Shown one piece after another: positions 7,272 through 16,204 of a stretch of DNA of 64,000 bases (position 1 is the first letter of the stretch; the number at the start of each line of letters is the position of its first letter). Under the pieces are notes generated by a model, which saw only the letters and a program-made list of their open reading frames with translations, had not been told where the DNA came from and ran no database searches. Position numbers and translations under genes: made by a program. This DNA is from Polaromonas sp. (GTDB lineage Bacteria > Pseudomonadota > Gammaproteobacteria > Burkholderiales > Burkholderiaceae_C): the NCBI RefSeq assembly GCF_029945685.1, contig NZ_JAQSDA010000020.1, positions 1 to 64,000 of the forward strand, given 5' to 3'.

Positions 7272-10028
7272 TCACGCGGCCTTCTCATGATTGGGCTGCG
7301 GGACGGCGTCCGTGACAGGCGTCTTGCTGCTTGCCACGGCCTTGCTCGGCTGTCGGATGCCCGCCAGCTTGGTGCGCTTGAGCATCAGCGCATTGATCGC
7401 CACGATCAGCGTGCTGCCCGACATGGAGATCGCAGCGACCTCCGGGCTCAGCACGAACGGGTACAGCACGCCGGCGGCCAGCGGGAAAGCAACGGTGTTG
7501 TAACCGACGGCCCACCACAGGTTCTGGTGCATCTTGCGCACCGTGGCGCGCGACAGCTCGATCGCGCCAACGATGTCGTAGGGGTCGCTTTTCATCAGCA
7601 CTACGTCGGCGCTTTCCATCGCCACGTCGGTACCCGCACCGATGGCAAAACCAACGTTGGCCTGGGTCAGGGCAGGCGCGTCGTTGACGCCATCGCCCAC
7701 CATGCCGACCTTCTTGCCAGTGGCCTGCAGCGCCTTCACCTTCTCCGCCTTCTGACTGGGCAGCACGTCGGCCAACACCTGGTCGATGCCCAGATCGGCT
7801 GCGATGCGCGTGGCCGTGGCAAGGTTGTCGCCGGTCAGCATCACCACTTCGATTTTGCGTTCGCGCAACTTGGCCACTGCCGCCTTGGAAGTGGGCCGGA
7901 TCGCGTCGGCAATCGCGATGAGTCCGATGACGCTGCCTGCCTGCGCCACGTGCACCACCGTGCGCCCGTCGCCCTGCAGGCGCTTGGCTTCTGCCTCCAG
8001 CGCGCCGAGCGCAAGCTTTTGCGTGTCCATCAGCAGGCGGTTGCCCAGGTACACCGTACCGGCCGCTGTTTCAGCACGCGCACCCATGCCGTCGAGGCTT
8101 TCGAAGCCGGTCGGTGGCACGATGGTGAGCTTGGATGCACGACGCACGATGGCCTGCGCCAACGGATGGTCTGAGCCCTGTTCGACGGCGGCGGCGGCAG
8201 TCAGCAGTACGTCCTCGGTGACGCCGTCTGCCAGCACGGTCTCCACCACCTCGGGTTGCCCCACCGTAAGCGTTCCGGTTTTGTCGAAGATGATGACGTC
8301 GAGCTTGGTGGCGTCTTCCAGCGCTGAGGCGTTCTTGAACAGGATGCCGTTGGCAGCGCCGAGGCCCGTGCTGACCATCACGGCCATCGGTGTTGCCAGG
8401 CCCAATGCATCCGGGCAAGCAATCACGAAGACGGTGATGGTGAGTGTCACTGCGAACAGCAGTGGCTCGCCGATGACCCAGAACCACACGGAGAAGGTTG
8501 TCAGACCGATGGCGATGGCGGCAATCACCAGCCATTGCGCGGCCCTGTCGGCCAGAAGTTGTGCCGGCGCCTTCGAGTTCTGTGCCTCTTGAACCAGCTT
8601 GACGATCTGTGCCAGCGCCGAGTCTGCGCCGACCTTCGTGGCCTTGTAGCGAAAGCTGCCACTCTTGTTCATGCTGGCGCCCACGACGGTGGCGCCCGGC
8701 CCTTTCTTCACGGGCATCGACTCGCCGGTCAACATTGATTCGTCCACCAGCGACTCGCCGGTTTCGATGGTGCCGTCCACCGGAATCTTGTTGCCTGGCC
8801 GGATGACGACGATCTCGCCGGCCAGCACCTCGGCCGTCGGCACTTCGACCTCGGTACCGTTGCGGATGACGTTGGCCTTGGACGGCGTCAAGTTCATCAG
8901 TGCCTTGATCGCCGATGAAGCGCCGGCACGTGCGCGCATCTCCAGCCAATGCCCGAGCAGGATGAACACCAGCAGCACGGCAACGGCCTCGAAGAACTGC
9001 CCCTCGCCCTTGAAGAAGAACGTGGTGCCGACGCTGAACAGGTACCCGGTGCCGACGCTCAGAACGATCAGCGCGGCCATACCCAGAACGCCCTTCTTGA
9101 GCGCACGCCAGGCTGACACGAAGAAGGGCCAACTCGGATACAGGATGGCCGCGCTGGCGAAGAAGAACAGCCAGAGGTTCAAGTCCAACCCGAAGGGCGG
9201 CGCGGGCGCTGGCCACATGTCGCCCATCGGGGCATAGACGAAGATTGGGAGCGTGAAGGCCAGGCAGATCCAGAAGCGGTTGCGCATGTCGCGCACCATC
9301 GCTCCCATGTCACTGCCGCTGTGGCCCATTTCATGGGCCATATTGGCCGCCTTGTCGGGCTTTGCGCCGGGTGCTGCATGGCCCCCGGGACCGGCGTGGC
9401 CGGCGGCAGCATCGCCCGCCGCGGGCGAGGGCGCGAAAGCTTTGGGTGGCGCAACGTCGGATGTTGGAGAGGGCGCTTCGGGCTTGCCTTTGTCGTCACC
9501 GGTCAATGCCTCGCGCACCCAGGCGGTCGCGGCCTCGATGGGTCCGGGTGCCTCGCCATCGGGGTCAGCTTCGGTCGCGGCCCCAGGCGGCGTGGCTTCG
9601 CTCACGGGGGTCGCTGCGGCAGCGGTGGTTGGCTCGGGGGGCGCGCCAGGCCCGGCATCCTTTGGCGGGTCGGCAACCGGAGTTACCGATGCAGCGTCCT
9701 TGGCGGGCGTGGGAGGTGCTGCGCTCTCGGCGTCCGTCTGAGGTGGTGAGGGCACTGGAGATTGTGTTGGCGGCGCCTGCCCCGCAGGCTTGGCCGCGAC
9801 ACTGGGTTTCGGCATCGGTTGGTCCGCCGCCTTGTACCCGCGCTGGCGAACGTCCGACTTGATATCGGCCACTTGCAGTCGTGTTTCGTCATAACGCACG
9901 GTGGCCGTCGCTGCAGCGTGATTGACGGTCACGCTCTCGACGCCCGGCACCTCGCCGATGCGCGCTTCGACGCCCGGCACACTGAGCACCGACAGCATGT
10001 CGCTCACGTCGATCACGCTCGTTTTCAT
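7272..10028 (-). CDS. Heavy-metal P1B-type ATPase with CPD motif and cysteine-less HMA-like N-terminus
   Basis: This is an ATP-driven metal exporter in the inner membrane. Residues 1-70 have the HMA-fold pattern but no CxxC. Residues 71-210 are a Pro/Ala-rich linker, and 215-245 are rich in His and Met ([18 protein letters not shown]) just before the first membrane helix. The core has TGES, the phosphorylation motif DKTGTLT near residue 580, an HP pair in SDHPLA, and GDGVNDAP. The transport-site motif in the sixth helix reads CPD (residues 538-540) rather than CPC or CPH. The His/Met-rich end resembles CopB-type copper pumps, so copper is the best guess. It overlaps the small HMA-like gene upstream as ATGA. 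Confidence 0.9.
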   Translation of the reverse strand: MKTSVIDVSDMLSVLSVPGVEARIGEVPGVESVTVNHAAATATVRYDETRLQVADIKSDVRQRGYKAADQPMPKPSVAAKPAGQAPPTQSPVPSPPQTDAESAAPPTPAKDAASVTPVADPPKDAGPGAPPEPTTAAAATPVSEATPPGAATEADPDGEAPGPIEAATAWVREALTGDDKGKPEAPSPTSDVAPPKAFAPSPAAGDAAAGHAGPGGHAAPGAKPDKAANMAHEMGHSGSDMGAMVRDMRNRFWICLAFTLPIFVYAPMGDMWPAPAPPFGLDLNLWLFFFASAAILYPSWPFFVSAWRALKKGVLGMAALIVLSVGTGYLFSVGTTFFFKGEGQFFEAVAVLLVFILLGHWLEMRARAGASSAIKALMNLTPSKANVIRNGTEVEVPTAEVLAGEIVVIRPGNKIPVDGTIETGESLVDESMLTGESMPVKKGPGATVVGASMNKSGSFRYKATKVGADSALAQIVKLVQEAQNSKAPAQLLADRAAQWLVIAAIAIGLTTFSVWFWVIGEPLLFAVTLTITVFVIACPDALGLATPMAVMVSTGLGAANGILFKNASALEDATKLDVIIFDKTGTLTVGQPEVVETVLADGVTEDVLLTAAAAVEQGSDHPLAQAIVRRASKLTIVPPTGFESLDGMGARAETAAGTVYLGNRLLMDTQKLALGALEAEAKRLQGDGRTVVHVAQAGSVIGLIAIADAIRPTSKAAVAKLRERKIEVVMLTGDNLATATRIAADLGIDQVLADVLPSQKAEKVKALQATGKKVGMVGDGVNDAPALTQANVGFAIGAGTDVAMESADVVLMKSDPYDIVGAIELSRATVRKMHQNLWWAVGYNTVAFPLAAGVLYPFVLSPEVAAISMSGSTLIVAINALMLKRTKLAGIRQPSKAVASSKTPVTDAVPQPNHEKAA

Positions 10029-10417
10029 GGCGCTTTGTCCGGTTCGACCGGCTTGTCCGCCGGAGCCTCGGCGGGGTTTGCGTCGCCTTCAGCGGCGGCG
10101 GCTGGGTGAGGCGTGGGTGTCTTCGGCGCAACGGGCTCGGCGGCATCCTCCTTCGTCACAGCGGGCGCTGCGTGGCCTTCGTGGCCGTCCGACGTCGGCG
10201 CCTTGGACTGCGCATCGACCTCGGAGCCGCGTTGGCGAACGTCCGACTTGATATCGGCCAGGTCGAGCCGCGTTTCGTCAAATCGTACCGTGGCGTTGCC
10301 GGCCGCGAAGTTCACGGTCACGCTCTCGACGCCCGGCACTTCACCGATCCGCTCCTCAACGCCCACCACACTCAGTACCGACAGCATGTCGTGTACGTCT
10401 ATCACACTCGTTTTCAT
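9841..10417 (-). repeat. Pair of 188-base direct repeats encoding the HMA-like domain
   Basis: Positions 9841-10028 and 10230-10417 align over 188 bases without a gap and with clear majority identity; they encode the first 63 or so residues of the ATPase and of the small protein. Between them lies the divergent tail of the small gene. The arrangement is a tandem duplication of a 5' gene end. Confidence 0.8.
10025..10417 (-). CDS. Free-standing cysteine-less HMA-like domain protein
   Basis: The first 65 residues repeat the amino-terminus of the following ATPase almost residue for residue (both begin MKTSVIDV and share [12 protein letters not shown] and [11 protein letters not shown]). The rest is an Ala/Pro/Glu-rich tail with a short HEGHA element. 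The fold pattern is that of an HMA domain, but the metal-binding CxxC is absent. AAGGAG lies 7 bases upstream of the ATG. The stop overlaps the ATPase start. It probably arose by duplication of the ATPase 5' end and may act as a partner or decoy domain for it (inference). Confidence 0.72.
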   Translation of the reverse strand: MKTSVIDVHDMLSVLSVVGVEERIGEVPGVESVTVNFAAGNATVRFDETRLDLADIKSDVRQRGSEVDAQSKAPTSDGHEGHAAPAVTKEDAAEPVAPKTPTPHPAAAAEGDANPAEAPADKPVEPDKAP

Positions 10418-10487
10418 CGTATCTCCTTGGTTGTCTGCGGGTTGATCCCTGTGCCACCGGCCTGTTAGCGGGATGGAAAAAGCGCGA

Positions 10488-10892
10488 TCAGTGGTCTTGA
10501 ATCATCTTGTGTTTGACGCTCTGCTTCGCCTCGTCGTCAGGCCAACCGGTGTCCGCCATCTCGCATGCCGCAGCCACCGTCGACGCGCCGGCGCGCCAGA
10601 ACCAGCCGACAGGAAGGAAAGATGCAGTCTGGTTGACGATCTCATCCAGTCGCTGGAAACTCACGGCCAGGCCGGATTCCACCTGGGTCACGTCGGCTGA
10701 CAAGGGCTGAAATTCACCCGTGGTTTCGTCATGTTGGTGCGGCATGAAGATGCCGAGCTGAAACGCAGACAGCCTGCGCAGCATGTGCTGCACTTCGGGC
10801 AACTGCATGGCCGCTTGGGCAGTTTTCAGCGCAGGGGGCAGCCCGCAATTGTTCGTGGACGTGCTCGTTCCTGAAACAGTGGCGATGGTCAT
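10488..10892 (-). CDS. Hypothetical protein
   Basis: This 134-residue soluble protein is not one I recognise. It has no signal peptide or membrane segment, two or three cysteines, and a central MLRRLSAFQLGIFMPHQHDE stretch with a HxH pair. AGGAGA lies just upstream of the ATG, inside the end of the glycoamylase gene, and the two genes overlap as ATGA. The good ribosome site and the coupling make it a real gene. It links the glycoamylase to the ATPase operon on the same strand. Confidence 0.65.
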   Translation of the reverse strand: MTIATVSGTSTSTNNCGLPPALKTAQAAMQLPEVQHMLRRLSAFQLGIFMPHQHDETTGEFQPLSADVTQVESGLAVSFQRLDEIVNQTASFLPVGWFWRAGASTVAAACEMADTGWPDDEAKQSVKHKMIQDH

Positions 10893-12316
10893 GTGACTCT
10901 CCTGTTTGACGGTATTGACCCATTGGAAGTGGCTGGGTCGATGGCCACCTTGTCTTTAAGCCAGCCGCCGGTGAAGCCGGCTCGCAGCAGTCCGGTGGTG
11001 ATCGGCGCGCAATCTCGCATCAGTCGCCACAGCAGGCCGGAGCGGTGGTTTTCGATCATCAACACGATCGGCCCCTGGTTGAGACCGAAGTGCCACGGCG
11101 ACACCCACCAGCCGTAGGGGTTGCCCGGCTCGCCGGGATGCGAGGGGTTGAAAGAGGCCTTGAAGCCGTAGGAATTGAATTCGGTCAACTTGGCTTGATG
11201 AATGCAGTAGTCCAGCGCTGGCAACACGATCTCGGGTGCGAAAGGTAGCGATGCCACCAGAGCCCACGGTGCAAGCGTGCCGTCATCGGGACCGTAGGGC
11301 ACGCCGCGTGCCAGGTAGTCGAAGAACTGGCGCTCGATACCGCCGACCTTGAGGGCGCCGGGACCCGGTCCTTCGCTCGCCGTGATTCCCCAGCAGTGGC
11401 TTCCGTAGCCTTCGAACTTGCGCGGGTTGTCGATCGCGTAGCGCTGCTGCGCATAGGTGGCGCGCCGGCTGTTCTCGAAATAGTCAATGCCCTTGCTGAG
11501 CATGAACGTGTCCTGAATACCACGAAAGTCGATCCAGATGTGAGACAACTGGTGCGTGAACAGTGGTCCCGCGTACAAATAGTCCTGACCTTCACTTTGC
11601 TCCCAGCGGTAGGTAGCGGTCCATGCCGTGTAGCTCTTCGCAGGCAACGGATATGTCGGCGAGCCCAGACCCAGCACGTAGAGCAGGAGTGCCTCGTCGT
11701 AGCCTTCCCAGCGGTAGGGGAGGAATCCGCTCTCGGGCTTCCACCCGTGTGTGACCGTTGCGCCCCCATCTTGCGCCCATTGCCAGTTGGCGCGGCGATA
11801 GAGCGCGTCTACCAGGGTGCGCACTTCGATTTCGTCGGCCGTGTCGGCGCCGAAAAACATGCCAGCCGTCAGCGCACCGGCCAACAAAAACGTGCTGTCC
11901 ACCGTGGATAGCTCGCACTGCCAGGCGCGCCGACCCGTCTGCATGTCGAGAAAGTGGTAGTAAAAGCCCTGGTACCCCGTAGCGTCTGCCTCGGTGCCTT
12001 GCGGGCTGTTCCAGAAAAATCGAAGCGTTGCAAGCGTCCGCTCCAGCGCTGCTGCCCGTGTCATGAAGCCGCGTTCGACGCTCACGGGGTAGCACGCCAA
12101 GGCCAGGCCTGTGGCCGCTATGCTCGAAGGCCAATCAGGCGCCGTCTTGTCGATCACCAGTCCGTTGGCAGGGTTAGTTTCATGCAGGAAGTAGCCGAAA
12201 GTCTCGCGCTGAAGTTCATCGAGTAAGGAGTCGATAGTCGGTCTCATGCCGCCGCTCATGCGCTCACTCGGCAGGGTTGGCGTGCTGCCGGCGGGATGAG
12301 TTGTGCGATCGCGCAT
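10889..12316 (-). CDS. Glycoamylase-family (PF10091-type) glucan hydrolase
   Basis: The sequence follows the putative glucoamylase family pattern: LLDELQRETFGYF at the start, an ERGFMTRAAALERTL helix, GWKPESGFLPYRWEGYDEALLLY and SPTYPLPAKSY in the middle, GPLFTHQLSHIWIDFRG, and NPYGWWVSPWHFGLNQGP near the end. It forms an all-helical toroid. In cyclic beta-1,2-glucan synthases this domain sits between the glycosyltransferase and the GH94 module; here it is a separate 475-residue protein without a signal peptide. ATGs at 12259 and 12247 are alternative starts. The GH94 gene lies 4 kb away on the other strand, and the two could act on the same beta-glucan (inference). Confidence 0.85.
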   Translation of the reverse strand: MRDRTTHPAGSTPTLPSERMSGGMRPTIDSLLDELQRETFGYFLHETNPANGLVIDKTAPDWPSSIAATGLALACYPVSVERGFMTRAAALERTLATLRFFWNSPQGTEADATGYQGFYYHFLDMQTGRRAWQCELSTVDSTFLLAGALTAGMFFGADTADEIEVRTLVDALYRRANWQWAQDGGATVTHGWKPESGFLPYRWEGYDEALLLYVLGLGSPTYPLPAKSYTAWTATYRWEQSEGQDYLYAGPLFTHQLSHIWIDFRGIQDTFMLSKGIDYFENSRRATYAQQRYAIDNPRKFEGYGSHCWGITASEGPGPGALKVGGIERQFFDYLARGVPYGPDDGTLAPWALVASLPFAPEIVLPALDYCIHQAKLTEFNSYGFKASFNPSHPGEPGNPYGWWVSPWHFGLNQGPIVLMIENHRSGLLWRLMRDCAPITTGLLRAGFTGGWLKDKVAIDPATSNGSIPSNRRVT

Positions 12317-12817
12317 GTCGTTAAAATTCTAGTTAGGAACGCACTGCCAGCCGAGGTTACCGAGCTGCGTTTGCTTTATCGTCGACTGAAATTACACGAG
12401 TTCAGTCGTTCGGTCTGTGCGGCAACGAACGGTACAGCCTGGGTCCTCCAAAGATTACGAGTAGCAAGATTTTCCATCCATCCGCTGATTTTTCTGCCTG
12501 ATATCCGTCGGGGACTACAAGAAGTGGAGCTCTGTGACTACGCTGGTCGTAGTGGCGCACCGCAACATAGACCAGCACGGCGTATGCGAAGGGTCTCGGA
12601 GCTGTCGAGATGGACAGTTCGTTCGATTCAATGAAAGACCATTGGCTTGCTGCGTGGTTGGACGCGATAGGAGCGCTGGACAGCCTTAAAAGCTGGCTGC
12701 GCGTACACACGGCAGTCCATTCATTGATTGTTTGCAGTGGAACGCGCGCGGCGACTTCTCCGATGCGCGCATGTCATGTGATCAATTTGCGTTGACTCTG
12801 ACAGAAAGGTAAGCCAG
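12317..12817. other. Divergent intergenic region
   Basis: These 500 bases separate the minus-strand glycoamylase gene from the plus-strand gnd gene, so promoters for both should lie here. I see no convincing gene; a possible 102-codon minus-strand frame has no ribosome site or family resemblance. The base composition is lower in G+C than the flanks. An AAAGGTAAG ribosome site at about 12806-12814 serves gnd. Confidence 0.45.
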
Positions 12818-13846
12818 ATGCAGCTCGGCATGATCGGATTGGGGCGGATGGGTGCCAGCATGGTGCGGCGCTTGCTCGGGGATGGTCACACGTGTGTGGT
12901 TTACGACGTGCAACCTGCGACAGTGGCTGGGCTTGTCAAGGACGGTGCGACAGGGGCGGAGTCACTAAATGAGATGGTTTGCCAACTTGCCCAACCCCGC
13001 ACAATCTGGATGATGGTGCCGGTGGCAATCGTGGATCAAGCGCTCGGTGACCTCGTACCCTTGCTGGACGCGGACGATATCGTCATCGATGGCGGAAATT
13101 CATACTACCGCGACGACATGCGGCGAGGCGCGCAACTACAGGCGCGGGGCATTCACTACCTCGACGTCGGGACCAGCGGTGGCGTTGCCGGACTGGAGCG
13201 CGGCTACTGCCTGATGATCGGGGGCGAAGGTGGTGTGGTTGAGCATCTGCGGCCGATCTTCTCGTCTTTGGCGCCGGGTATTGAAGCTGCAAAGCGGACT
13301 CCCGGCCGCAACGCCGGCACGGGAACGGCCGAAGAAGGCTTCCTGCACTGCGGTCCGCATGGGGCAGGGCACTTCGTCAAGATGGTCCACAACGGCATCG
13401 AATACGGGTTGATGGCGGCGTACGCGGAAGGGTTGAACATTTTGCGAAGCGCCAACGTTGGCCGGCGCGACCAGCAAGCGCAGAGCGTGCACGATGCCGA
13501 AACAACGCCGCTGCGCGACCCTGAGTCGTATCAGTATGACCTGAATCTTCCCGAGATCACTGAGGTCTGGCGCCGCGGCAGCGTCATCGGATCCTGGTTA
13601 CTCGACCTGACCGCGACCGCCTTGGTCAAAGATCCCGAGCTGGCTGATTACGATGGCCATGTGTCGGACTCAGGCGAAGGCCGCTGGACGATCCAGGCGG
13701 CGATCGATGAAGGGGTACCGGTGCCGGTTCTCAGCGCCGCGCTCTTCGAGCGTTTCACCTCGCGAGGCAATGCCGAATTTGCGAACCGGGTCCTGTCCGC
13801 GATGCGGTATGAATTCGGCGGCCATGCCGAGAAGCCCGCGCCATGA
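12818..13846 (+). CDS. gnd: 6-phosphogluconate dehydrogenase, decarboxylating (short form)
   Basis: The enzyme oxidises and decarboxylates 6-phosphogluconate to ribulose 5-phosphate. A Rossmann loop GLGRMGASM at 7-15 binds the dinucleotide. Substrate motifs follow: DGGNSYYRDD, LDVGTSGGVAGLERGYCLM, and GHFVKMVHNGIEYG with the catalytic lysine at 188. At 342 residues it is the short class rather than the 470-residue form; that class often prefers NAD, which I cannot confirm here. It feeds the transaldolase/transketolase/phosphoketolase genes downstream. Its stop overlaps the start of a broken HAD gene as ATGA. Confidence 0.93.
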   Translation: MQLGMIGLGRMGASMVRRLLGDGHTCVVYDVQPATVAGLVKDGATGAESLNEMVCQLAQPRTIWMMVPVAIVDQALGDLVPLLDADDIVIDGGNSYYRDDMRRGAQLQARGIHYLDVGTSGGVAGLERGYCLMIGGEGGVVEHLRPIFSSLAPGIEAAKRTPGRNAGTGTAEEGFLHCGPHGAGHFVKMVHNGIEYGLMAAYAEGLNILRSANVGRRDQQAQSVHDAETTPLRDPESYQYDLNLPEITEVWRRGSVIGSWLLDLTATALVKDPELADYDGHVSDSGEGRWTIQAAIDEGVPVPVLSAALFERFTSRGNAEFANRVLSAMRYEFGGHAEKPAP

Positions 13847-13925
13847 CAACCCCGCCTGACGTCGTGTTCGTGCTCGACGCGGTCAACACTGCTCGATAAC
13901 GACCCGGTCATCAAGACCAGCTTTT
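13843..13925 (+). pseudogene. Remnant of a HAD-family phosphatase gene
   Basis: Translation from the ATG at 13843 gives MTTPPDVVFVLDAVNTAR and then a stop. This matches the start of the intact HAD gene at 20164 (MTAPIDTVFLLDVDNTLLDND). Two missing bases after AACAC shift the frame; restoring them gives LLDND and a little more similarity, after which it is lost by about 13925. The first catalytic region DxDxT is also damaged (DAVNT). The ATGA overlap with gnd shows that the gene once followed gnd in an operon. The stretch from here to 14060 holds no other gene. Confidence 0.75.
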
Positions 13926-14060
13926 ACTTGGGGCAATGTACGGTGACGCACAGACGCAGTCAACGCGAGACGCGCACTGTGCGTGGGTGACTCCCACTCT
14001 GGCGTCGCGCGTACCTGACGGCCGCAACGTCCAGGTTCTCGACTACAACGAAAGGCTCAC

Positions 14061-14792
14061 ATGTTACGCAGCACGAATGATCTGAAGAAGTATGTCGTCG
14101 GCGCGACCGACGGTGAGATTGGTCAGGTGAAGGATTTCTTCTTTGATGACGAAAAGTGGGTTGTACGCTACCTCGTCGTCGAGACGGGTGACTGGCTGTC
14201 CAGCCGCAAAGTCTTGATCTCGCCGTTCGCGATCAGCCGATCAACGTGGGCGGCAATGCTCCTGCCGGCCTCGATCACCAGAGCGCAGGTGAAGAACAGT
14301 CCTGACGTTGATACCAAGAGGCCGGTCTCCCGCCGACATGAAATGCAATACGCCGGGTACTATGGCCACCCAACTTATACAGAGAACCAGGCGCGCGCCG
14401 AGGCGGTGCGGAATGAAAGCGACGATCCTCATCTTCGCAGTTGCAAGGCCGTGGCGGGCTATCACATCCATGCCGCCGATGGCGACATCGGTCATGTGCA
14501 GGGCTTTCTGGTCGAGGACGATACATGGGCCATTCGCTATCTCATCGTGGACACGAGCAACTGGTGGCTGGGGCGGCAGGTGCTTATCGCGCCGCAGTGG
14601 ATCAAGAAAGTCAACTGGAGCCAACGTACGGTGTCGGTCGATCTGACCCGGCAGGCCGTGCAAGACGCTCCCCGCTACGACCCGGCCGTGCTGCTGAACC
14701 GCAAGCAGGAACTGCAGATCTACGCGCATCACCGTCGCCCCTCGTATTTGGCGGATGGGTTGAAACGTGACAACGAACTATCGCGCATCTAA
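14061..14792 (+). CDS. Protein with two PRC-barrel domains
   Basis: Each half has the PRC-barrel beta pattern: residues 1-75 (GATDGEIGQVKDFFFDDEKWVVRYLVV split by a turn) and about 128-205 (HAADGDIGHVQGFLVEDDTW and then IRYLIVDTSNWWLGRQVLI). Such barrels bind proteins or RNA, or sit in photosynthetic or stress-related complexes; the exact role here is unknown. There is no signal peptide. AAAGG lies upstream of the ATG. The next gene encodes a secreted PRC-barrel protein 16 bases downstream, so they form one unit. Confidence 0.85.
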   Translation: MLRSTNDLKKYVVGATDGEIGQVKDFFFDDEKWVVRYLVVETGDWLSSRKVLISPFAISRSTWAAMLLPASITRAQVKNSPDVDTKRPVSRRHEMQYAGYYGHPTYTENQARAEAVRNESDDPHLRSCKAVAGYHIHAADGDIGHVQGFLVEDDTWAIRYLIVDTSNWWLGRQVLIAPQWIKKVNWSQRTVSVDLTRQAVQDAPRYDPAVLLNRKQELQIYAHHRRPSYLADGLKRDNELSRI

Positions 14793-14808
14793 CCAAAGGA
14801 ACCGAACC

Positions 14809-15723
14809 ATGAAACACATCCACAAAGTGCAAGCCGTGAAACCCTCAACGCTGCGACCTTCGATGGCAGTGCTTGTTTGCCTTGGCCTGGCGGCTCCGAT
14901 TGTCTCGGCCCAGACGGCCCAAAACCCGCCGGTCCGGACTTCGACACCGCAGGTGACGGAGGTCGTTGTTACACAGCCGGCAGAAAAGTGTTCCAGCGAT
15001 CTTCAGGACTTCAACCGCGTGATGCAAAAGGACGGCTATTGGTTGCGTGGTTCCGGCTACGGATACGGCTATCCGATCTACGGCTACGGCTATGGATATG
15101 GCTACGCCGGGCTTGGCGCGATTGGCACCGGCGCTGTCCCGACCGCGATCGGCCATGGTCGTATGCGGCCAGGGTATGAGATCCGGACACTCATTGCCTC
15201 CGCAAATATTCTCGCTCAGAGTGGTCAACAGCAATCGTGCGATGCCGTGCTCGTCGCCGCGCGGGATCTGTACAAAGTCTATGCGGCGGACCTTGCAAAG
15301 AACGGCGTGCCCAAGTCCGACAGCACAGGTTGGCGGCATCAGCAGATCGCCGCCGCTCAGCCGATCGACGGCACCAAGACGCCCTACCGAACCGATCAGT
15401 TGATCGGTGCGGATGTGGTCAATCCGAAAGGTGTGGACCTGGGCAGCGTTGACGACATCGTCGTGGACCCGCAGACAGGCAAGTTCGCCTACCTCGTCAT
15501 CGGCCGCGGAGGCTTCTTTGGCTTCGGCGAAAAGTACGTGCCGGTGCCCTGGGGCCATTTCAAGGCGGCCCCGGGAGCCAACCTTCTGGTCCTCGACATC
15601 ACCAAGAGCAGCCTAGACGGCGCGCCACGGGTGAAGTCAAGCAACTCGTCCACAGCGTATGACAACTTCCGCGACCAGAGTCAGAAGGTGGACGACTACT
15701 GGAAAGCCCACGTGATGAAGTGA
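14809..15723 (+). CDS. Secreted PRC-barrel protein with Gly-Tyr repeats
   Basis: A signal peptide occupies residues 1-35 (a basic start, then a hydrophobic run ending VSAQ). Around residues 82-105 is a GYG(Y) repeat (GYGYGYPIYGYGYGYGYAG) that is likely flexible. A PRC-barrel follows near 200-265 (the GADVVNPKGVDLGSVDDIVV region, then YLVIGRGG and VPWGHFK). The protein is therefore expected in the periplasm or outside. The ATG at 14809 has AAAGGAACC upstream. With the two-barrel protein before it, it suggests an envelope or stress role, not known in detail. Confidence 0.82.
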   Translation: MKHIHKVQAVKPSTLRPSMAVLVCLGLAAPIVSAQTAQNPPVRTSTPQVTEVVVTQPAEKCSSDLQDFNRVMQKDGYWLRGSGYGYGYPIYGYGYGYGYAGLGAIGTGAVPTAIGHGRMRPGYEIRTLIASANILAQSGQQQSCDAVLVAARDLYKVYAADLAKNGVPKSDSTGWRHQQIAAAQPIDGTKTPYRTDQLIGADVVNPKGVDLGSVDDIVVDPQTGKFAYLVIGRGGFFGFGEKYVPVPWGHFKAAPGANLLVLDITKSSLDGAPRVKSSNSSTAYDNFRDQSQKVDDYWKAHVMK

Positions 15724-15866
15724 TGGTTCCGCAGGCGGTCATCAGGGCAGGGTGCGTCACCGCACCGACGGCGGGCCCGGCCGACCGCAAACTCAATTCC
15801 ACAATTCCACAATTCACCAACGAATTGCGAATCACCCGAATGTCCACGTTTCACCAGGAGAATATC

Positions 15867-16094
15867 ATGTCCGACACCAAGAGCCACCCGGCGTGTGAGC
15901 ACCACCACATGGCTGCTGCGCGCCACGTCGCCGCGGCGTACCACCACTTTCAAGCCGCCGCTGCACTCGACAGTTGCAACCATGAGCAGGCCCAGACTCA
16001 CGCAGCCACCGCCGATGCAGAGAGCGGCGCCGCTCACAAGTGTTCGATGGCAGCCGGCCAGCACTCGCACAAGGCGCCTGTTGAGACCGCATGA
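15867..16094 (+). CDS. Small His-rich hypothetical protein
   Basis: This 75-residue protein is rich in His and Ala (HPACEHHHMAAARHVAAAYHH) and has three cysteines (CEHHH, SCNHEQ, HKCSMA). The spaced His and Cys residues on alanine-rich helices suggest metal binding, but I know no named function. CAGGAG stands just upstream of the ATG at 15867, which sets the start; a frame open farther upstream lacks such a site. It lies between the PRC-barrel genes and the GH94 gene. Confidence 0.65.
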   Translation: MSDTKSHPACEHHHMAAARHVAAAYHHFQAAAALDSCNHEQAQTHAATADAESGAAHKCSMAAGQHSHKAPVETA

Positions 16095-16204
16095 ACAGCA
16101 CGGCCTGACCGGCGGTATGCAGTCATGGTTTCATTTGCCTTGCTGATCTACGTTGGGACCGGTTCGCTCCCCGCAGCGACCTCGATGGTGCGCGGTCCTC
16201 CTCT

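Noticed and set aside
8071-9216. A 381-codon same-strand frame inside the CPD ATPase gene
   Set aside because: It is Arg-rich and fully covered by the ATPase frame, which carries all catalytic motifs.
12402-12710. A 102-codon minus-strand frame in the 500-base gap before gnd
   Set aside because: There is no ribosome site, no family resemblance and no conserved neighbour; treated as non-coding.
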